64,000 nucleotides of DNA, taken from positions 62,001 through 126,000 of the forward strand of contig NKXN01000030.1 in NCBI GenBank assembly GCA_002261155.1, written 5' to 3'. This document shows, in pieces, positions 59,544 to 64,000 of this stretch (its first letter is position 1; every line of letters starts with the position of its first letter). The position numbers and the translations under genes are program-made. Below the pieces are notes generated by a model. It was not told the origin of the DNA, did not search any database, and worked only from the letters and a program-made list of their open reading frames with translations. The DNA is from Bacillaceae bacterium SAS-127 (GTDB taxonomy: Bacteria > Bacillota > Bacilli > Bacillales > Domibacillaceae).

Positions 59544-60716
59544 GTGGAAAAAACGTATTCCTTTCAAACAAAATTATTGCATAATCGTCATAAATTTGAT
59601 GAAAAAACGGGCGCAGTAAGTGTTGCTGTGCAGCATGCGTCCACCTTTCATCAAGTAGATTTTGATCAATTTGGCGACTATGATTACAGTCGTTCAGGCA
59701 ATCCAACAAGGGCAGCATTAGAGGAAGCGATTGCTGAATTAGAAGGTGGGACGAGAGGATTTGCTTTTTCGTCAGGCACGGCAGCTATTTCTACCGCGTT
59801 TTTATTACTTTCGAAAGGAGATCATGTTTTAATCACGGAGGATGTGTATGGGGGCACGTATCGAATGGTGACGACCGTGTTAAACCGATTTGGGATTGAC
59901 TATACATTTGTTGATATGAGCAATTTACATGAAGTGGCTTCAAATATAAGAGAAAATACGCGCCTTATTTATATCGAAACGCCGTCTAATCCGTTATTAA
60001 AAGTGACTGACATTCGTGGGATCGTTAAGTTAGCAAAAGCGCATCATTGCTTAACTTTTAGTGACAACACTTTTTTAACGCCTGCCTTGCAGCAACCTCT
60101 TGAGTTAGGTGTCGACCTTGTTTTGCATAGTGCAACAAAGTTCCTATCTGGTCATAGCGATGTATTAGCAGGCCTAGCTGTAACGAAAGATGAACAATTA
60201 GGCGACCGTTTATATCAGCTTCAAAATACATTTGGTGCTGTGTTAGGTGCTCATGATTCTTGGCTTGTGTTAAGAGGGCTGAAAACTCTTCATGTACGCT
60301 TGGAGCAATCTTCGAAAACAGCTAAAGAGTTAGCAGACTTTTTACAAAAACATGAACTAGTCGAAAAAGTTTATTACCCTGGCTTAACGGATCATCCAGG
60401 ACATGAGGTGCATTCCTATCAAGCAAGAGGAGCAGGAGCCGTCCTTTCATTTGAGTTGAAAAATGAAAAAGCAGTTAGGCGGTTTGTTCAGCATATAAAT
60501 ATTCCTGTGTTTGCCGTAAGCCTCGGAGCCGTAGAATCCATTCTCTCTTATCCAGCTAAAATGTCACATGCGGCGATGCCTAAAGAGGAAAGAGCCAAAC
60601 GAGAAATAACGGACGGACTGTTGAGACTTTCTGTCGGATTAGAATCTTCAAAGGATTTAATTGAAGATTGTCGTCAAGCATTGCAGCAAGTAAAAGCTAT
60701 TAGTGTATATAAATAA
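59544..60716 (+). CDS. metC: cystathionine beta-lyase
   Basis: 390 residues with GTG start at 59544 (gaggag 8 bases upstream), the exact B. subtilis MetC length. Blocks include VQHASTFHQVDFDQFGDYDY, SRSGNPTRAALEEAIAELEG, YGGTYRMVTTVLNRFGIDY and the PLP lysine in LHSATKFLSGHSDVLAGLAV. It converts cystathionine to homocysteine, pyruvate and ammonia. It forms the S-box operon with metI. Homocysteine methylase genes are not in the window. Confidence 0.93.
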   Translation: MEKTYSFQTKLLHNRHKFDEKTGAVSVAVQHASTFHQVDFDQFGDYDYSRSGNPTRAALEEAIAELEGGTRGFAFSSGTAAISTAFLLLSKGDHVLITEDVYGGTYRMVTTVLNRFGIDYTFVDMSNLHEVASNIRENTRLIYIETPSNPLLKVTDIRGIVKLAKAHHCLTFSDNTFLTPALQQPLELGVDLVLHSATKFLSGHSDVLAGLAVTKDEQLGDRLYQLQNTFGAVLGAHDSWLVLRGLKTLHVRLEQSSKTAKELADFLQKHELVEKVYYPGLTDHPGHEVHSYQARGAGAVLSFELKNEKAVRRFVQHINIPVFAVSLGAVESILSYPAKMSHAAMPKEERAKREITDGLLRLSVGLESSKDLIEDCRQALQQVKAISVYK

Positions 60717-60727
60717 AATCAATGTAA

Positions 60728-60768
60728 AGGGTCTGCTATTCGCTTAATTCTCTGTTCAAGCAGACCCT
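60728..60768. terminator. hairpin after metC
   Basis: agggtctgct / agcagaccct, 10-base perfect stem with a 21-base loop, between convergent genes. No T tract, so only a weak candidate terminator. Confidence 0.4.
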
Positions 60769-60777
60769 AAACACCTA

Positions 60778-61032
60778 TCAAGAAGTCTGCTTCATTCGTC
60801 TTAAAAAGAAACTTGCAATAAGTACTAAAATGACAGATCCGATTAAAGCTGGGATGATTGCAATTCCTGCCATCATTGGTCCCATAGTGCCAAGTAGCTT
60901 ACCACCAACCCAAGCCCCGATAATGCCGGCAATAATATTGCCGATAATCCCACCTGGAATATCTTTACCAAGAATAACTCCGGCGAACCAGCCGATGAGT
61001 CCTCCGACAATTAAATACATAATGAAGCCCAT
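60778..61032 (-). CDS. GlsB/YeaQ/YmgE-family membrane protein
   Basis: 84 residues, three membrane segments, rich in glycine: GGLIGWFAGVILGKDIPGG, NIIAGIIGAWVGGKLLG and a last basic tail FFLRRMKQTS. This is the pattern of the transglycosylase-associated/GlsB stress protein family. Its function is not known in detail, though it is induced by general stress in several bacteria. aaggagg lies 8 bases before the ATG. Confidence 0.88.
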   Translation of the reverse strand: MGFIMYLIVGGLIGWFAGVILGKDIPGGIIGNIIAGIIGAWVGGKLLGTMGPMMAGIAIIPALIGSVILVLIASFFLRRMKQTS

Positions 61033-61173
61033 TTTTCATTCCTCCTTATCATGTTTACTTAGTTTATTCTCTTATATCAACCGTCAATTATTTACTAAGT
61101 TTAACGGTCTTTTGTATGGTAAAAACCGACCGCATACTTATAAGTCATGTGCGGACGGCTGATGAAACTGATA

Positions 61174-61413
61174 TTAAATTCTACTTTCTACTTCTTGGCA
61201 TACCTCTTCTGCACTCCTGCCGCTTGCTTCAATAATAGATCTCTTTGTTAGTGCTTCTTGAATACCCATTAAGTTCGCATCTAAACCTGTAATGACACAA
61301 CAATCACATTGCTGTATGTCAGATTCATTTTTTAAATCGACGACTTGATGACCTTTTTCTTGTAGTGCTTGCTTCACATTTTGAAGAGTAAGTTCGACAC
61401 CGATTTTGGCCAA
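61174..61413 (-). CDS. UPF0180 (YkuS-like) protein
   Basis: 79 residues beginning with TTG (61411-61413), then AKIGVELTLQNVKQALQEKG, continuing with HQVVDLKNESDIQQCDCCVI and a conserved VITGLDANLMGIQEA. Cys-Asp-Cys-Cys matches YkuS of B. subtilis (CDCCVVTGQDSNMMGI). The function is unknown. The start was set by aggaggtg 6 bases upstream; the longer frame to 61524 has no ribosome site. Confidence 0.85.
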   Translation of the reverse strand: MAKIGVELTLQNVKQALQEKGHQVVDLKNESDIQQCDCCVITGLDANLMGIQEALTKRSIIEASGRSAEEVCQEVESRI

Positions 61414-61526
61414 TGATAACACCTCCTGATAATATCTTTTTCTAAAAGAACAAATATTATTCTTTACTAATGATCTATATAGTATGTAAGTAGCAATCTT
61501 TTTTATGGTTCTGTTATCGTACAAAA

Positions 61527-61562
61527 TGAAAAAACACCAGGAAGATTTCCTAGTGTTTTTTC
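61527..61562 (-). terminator. terminator of the nucleoside transporter gene
   Basis: gaaaaaacac.aggaa / ttcct.gtgttttttc, nearly perfect, with T tracts on both strands. Confidence 0.88.
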
Positions 61563-61569
61563 ATTCTTT

Positions 61570-62787
61570 TTAAATCAGCATCCCAGCGATCGCCGCACTT
61601 AATAAGGATGCAAGGGCACCGGCAAGAACCGCTTTAATTCCTAAACGGGCAATATCTGACCGGCGACTTGGTGCTAGATTTCCAAGACCACCAAGTAAGA
61701 TGGCCATCGATGAAATGTTAGCAAATCCGCAAAGAGCAAAGCTTAAAATTGCGGCTGTTTTTTCAGATAAATTCGGAATTTCAGGGGCGAAATTCGAATA
61801 GGCAACAAATTCGTTAATGACGACTTTTTGGCCGATGTAATTTCCAGCTTGAATGGCTTCGTCCCATGGTACCCCAATAGCAAAAGCAAGAGGAGAAAAG
61901 ATATAGCCAAGCAGAAGTTCAAGCGATAAATTCTCTATGCCGATGAGTCCGCCGATGAAGCCGAAAAGTCCATTAATCATAGCTACTAAGGCGATAAAAG
62001 CCAGAAGCATTGCGCCGATGTTTAATGCTAGTTGCAACCCGACACCGGCTCCTTTAGCGGCTGCATCAATCACATTTGTGGAATCAGAGTCCACTTCCAT
62101 TTCAAATTCTTTCGGTTCAGGCTCTGTGTTCGTTTCAGGAACAAATAGCTTAGCCATGACAAGTCCAGCTGGAGCAGCCATGAAGCTAGCAGCTAGCAAA
62201 TATTCTAGAGGCACGCCTAATAATGAATAACCGATAAGAACAGAGCCAGCGACAGAAGCTAATCCACCTGTCATGACTGCAAATAACTCTGATTCCGTCA
62301 TTTTATTAATGTAAGGCTTGACCACAAGTGGTGCTTCTGTTTGCCCGACAAAAATATTAGCCGCAGCTGAGATGGATTCTGCTTTTCGCGTACCTAGTAA
62401 TTTAGCGAGTGCCCCACCAATAATTTTGATGAAAAACTGCATAATTCCTAAGTAATATAGAACGGAAATTAAAGCAGAAAAGAAAATCACGACGGGTAAT
62501 ACGTTTAAAGCAAATACAAAGGTGATGTTTGATTCCTTTGTATATAACCCACCAAATAAAAAGTCAATTCCTGCTCGCGAATAGTCAATAATGGCATTGA
62601 CTAGCATTGTGAAGTCATGCATTCTTGCTTGACCCCAATCCCATTTTAAAACGATAAAAGCGAACAAAAGCTGAATAGCTAGTCCACCAAGCACGGTTCT
62701 CCACTTAATCATTTTTCTATTTGTAGAAAAAATATAGCCTATTCCAAGAACGACTAAAATTCCAAATAGACCCCAAATATAAGTCAA
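61570..62787 (-). CDS. concentrative nucleoside transporter (NupC-like)
   Basis: 405 residues, about ten membrane segments. CNT family blocks: [20 protein letters not shown], the nucleoside-site region [46 protein letters not shown] and [18 protein letters not shown]. It couples nucleoside uptake to a cation gradient. B. subtilis has several (NupC, NupG, YutK) and I cannot choose. The start is TTG 62787 with gaggtgat upstream. Confidence 0.92.
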   Translation of the reverse strand: MTYIWGLFGILVVLGIGYIFSTNRKMIKWRTVLGGLAIQLLFAFIVLKWDWGQARMHDFTMLVNAIIDYSRAGIDFLFGGLYTKESNITFVFALNVLPVVIFFSALISVLYYLGIMQFFIKIIGGALAKLLGTRKAESISAAANIFVGQTEAPLVVKPYINKMTESELFAVMTGGLASVAGSVLIGYSLLGVPLEYLLAASFMAAPAGLVMAKLFVPETNTEPEPKEFEMEVDSDSTNVIDAAAKGAGVGLQLALNIGAMLLAFIALVAMINGLFGFIGGLIGIENLSLELLLGYIFSPLAFAIGVPWDEAIQAGNYIGQKVVINEFVAYSNFAPEIPNLSEKTAAILSFALCGFANISSMAILLGGLGNLAPSRRSDIARLGIKAVLAGALASLLSAAIAGMLI

Positions 62788-62812
62788 TTAAATCACCTCT
62801 ATATTTCACTTT

Positions 62813-62839
62813 TTGACACACAGGTGTATAGTTTATAAT
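62813..62839 (+). promoter_or_regulatory. promoter-like boxes before the 80-residue gene
   Basis: Perfect TTGACA (62813-62818) and TATAAT (62834-62839), but only 15 bases apart. The spacer holds a small acacaggtgt palindrome. Confidence 0.4.
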
Positions 62840-62945
62840 GAGATAAAAAGATATACAATAATAAAATAGTCCGTTTTTCACAGAAATATTTAACAGGCAG
62901 AAACAAGACGCTATTATTATTTGTCTTAAATGAAGGAGCATACAC

Positions 62946-63188
62946 ATGAAAATAAGAAAAACATTGTTACATGAAAAAGAAATTAAAGTATATATATACG
63001 AAAATAAAAAAGAAGAGACCTTTGTTGTAGCGGTTCCAGCACAGCAGTGGTCTATTTCTTTCACGTATGAAGAGAGCGGGGAAAGCTTGGTAACCGAAAT
63101 GTCTACTTCATTAATGAAAACAGGATTGGAAGAGGAGCCTGCTGTAAGGTTAGCTCACCGAATTTATCAGTGGACGTGCGAAATGTAA
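62946..63188 (+). CDS. 80-residue hypothetical protein
   Basis: Begins MKIRKTLLHEKEIKVYIYEN, with a central AVPAQQWSISFTYEESGE and a helical end LAHRIYQWTCEM. It is mixed strand/helix and soluble. A good ribosome site (gaaggagc) lies 6 bases before the ATG, and the gene stands directly before prfC. I do not recognise a family. Confidence 0.65.
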   Translation: MKIRKTLLHEKEIKVYIYENKKEETFVVAVPAQQWSISFTYEESGESLVTEMSTSLMKTGLEEEPAVRLAHRIYQWTCEM

Positions 63189-63267
63189 TAGACATTTCCC
63201 GCATTTTTCGCTATATTTTTTTCATGGCAATTAACGGATTTTAACTTTGAAAGGATTTGGCTACTAC

Positions 63268-64000
63268 ATGGCTTCATTAAAAGAAGAAGTTCTCTCTAGG
63301 AGAACATTTGCGATTATTTCCCATCCAGATGCGGGGAAAACAACATTGACAGAGAAATTACTACTGTTTGGAGGCGCCATTCGTGATGCGGGAACAGTAA
63401 AAGGAAAGAAAACAGGAAAATATGCGACATCTGACTGGATGGATATTGAAAAGCAGCGGGGAATTTCAGTCACTTCCTCTGTGATGCAATTTCAATACGA
63501 TGACTATCGAGTTAATATTTTGGATACACCTGGACATCAGGACTTCAGTGAAGATACGTATCGAACATTAATGGCTGTAGATAGTGCGGTCATGATTGTG
63601 GATGCCGCGAAAGGAATCGAAGCGCAAACGATTAAATTATTTAAAGTATGTCGCATGAGAGGAATTCCTATTTTTACATTTATTAATAAATTGGATCGAC
63701 AAGCAAAGTTACCGCTTGAACTTCTAGCTGAGCTTGAAGAAGTGTTAGGTATTGAGTCGTATCCGATGAACTGGCCGATTGGAATGGGGAAAGAGTTCTT
63801 TGGTATTTATGATCGTTTTAATCAACGAGTTGAACAATTTCGTGTGGAAAATGAGGAAGATCGTTTCCTTCCTTTGAATGAAGATGGAGAATTAGCCGTT
63901 GATCATGACATAAAGAAATCCTCTTTATACGATCAAACGTTAGAAGAAATTATGCTGCTTGAAGAAGCAGGGAATGAATTTTCAGAAGAACGAATTGCTA
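63268..64000 (+). CDS. prfC: peptide chain release factor 3 (partial)
   Basis: The first 244 residues are present and the gene continues past the right edge. GTPase motifs are G1 [19 protein letters not shown], an effector region with GRT-type [18 protein letters not shown], switch [18 protein letters not shown] and G4 [20 protein letters not shown]. The [20 protein letters not shown] block is typical of RF3 and separates it from EF-G. RF3 recycles RF1/RF2 from the ribosome using GTP. The ATG is preceded by gaaaggatttgg. Confidence 0.95.
   Translation, partial: MASLKEEVLSRRTFAIISHPDAGKTTLTEKLLLFGGAIRDAGTVKGKKTGKYATSDWMDIEKQRGISVTSSVMQFQYDDYRVNILDTPGHQDFSEDTYRTLMAVDSAVMIVDAAKGIEAQTIKLFKVCRMRGIPIFTFINKLDRQAKLPLELLAELEEVLGIESYPMNWPIGMGKEFFGIYDRFNQRVEQFRVENEEDRFLPLNEDGELAVDHDIKKSSLYDQTLEEIMLLEEAGNEFSEERIA

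Noticed and set aside
60728-60768. Hairpin after metC as a strong terminator
   Set aside because: The stem is perfect but there is no T tract on either strand, so it is kept only as a weak call.
1-64000. CRISPR array, prophage, transposase, tRNA or rRNA
   Set aside because: No regularly spaced direct repeats, integrase, structural phage gene, transposase or cloverleaf pattern was seen on either strand.

Overview
The window is a low-GC, chromosomal stretch of an endospore-forming member of the Bacillaceae. Evidence for this is a GerPA/PF-type coat germinant protein, a complete nutrient germinant receptor operon, a KinA-like sporulation kinase with a Spo0A box, a YteA-type protein, strong AGGAGG ribosome sites with frequent TTG/GTG starts, and classic TPP and SAM riboswitches. 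Most gene families have close B. subtilis or B. cereus counterparts. A release factor 3 gene and a lysine 6-dehydrogenase suggest a lineage outside the B. subtilis species group. I see no phage, plasmid, transposase, CRISPR array, tRNA or rRNA.

Layout. 1-7.3 kb: a spore protein (partial), Mn-type superoxide dismutase, a YerD-like glutamate-synthase-domain protein behind a perfect cre site, an NrtR-like Nudix regulator with pncB (NAD salvage), a VOC protein and methionine gamma-lyase. 7.4-20.5 kb: a membrane diguanylate cyclase, small membrane proteins, ppiB, a FrnE-like thiol oxidoreductase, a two-component system, a DUF418 protein, an XRE regulator with a membrane partner, an ECF sigma/anti-sigma pair with a probable autoregulatory promoter, and a PadR-HAAS-beta-propeller operon whose operator lies inside the promoter spacer. 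20.5-31 kb: a decayed gene, lysine 6-dehydrogenase, a four-gene ger operon (B-A-C-C order with a duplicated C subunit), an aldehyde dehydrogenase, a CNNM/CorC-type transporter and a long SodF-type superoxide dismutase.

31-39.4 kb is a thiamine island. One TPP riboswitch controls thiW. A second controls ylmB-tenA-thiZXY-thiM-thiD-thiE, which imports and recycles degraded thiamine pyrimidine and thiazole and rejoins them. thiX carries a one-base frameshift in a six-A run. 39.4-51.2 kb: the KinA-like kinase, YteA-like protein, lipid kinase, a YwcBA-type solute symporter with a divergent AraC regulator, and an HssRS/HrtBA heme-detoxification locus with a recognisable HssR direct repeat. 51.3-64 kb: an MFS exporter with a divergent TetR gene, the 5-oxoprolinase operon pxpBCA, a malic enzyme, an S-box controlled metI-metC operon, a GlsB-like protein, a YkuS-like protein, a nucleoside transporter and the 5' part of prfC.

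The least explained signals are two short dispersed repeat families. Family 1 (22137-22203 and 56579-56668) folds into a nested hairpin whose pairing is kept although the stem bases differ. Family 2 (51308-51364 and 56683-56740) is a long perfect or near-perfect hairpin with a conserved tail. At 56.6 kb the two families lie side by side, and the second copy supplies the stop codon of the malic enzyme gene.
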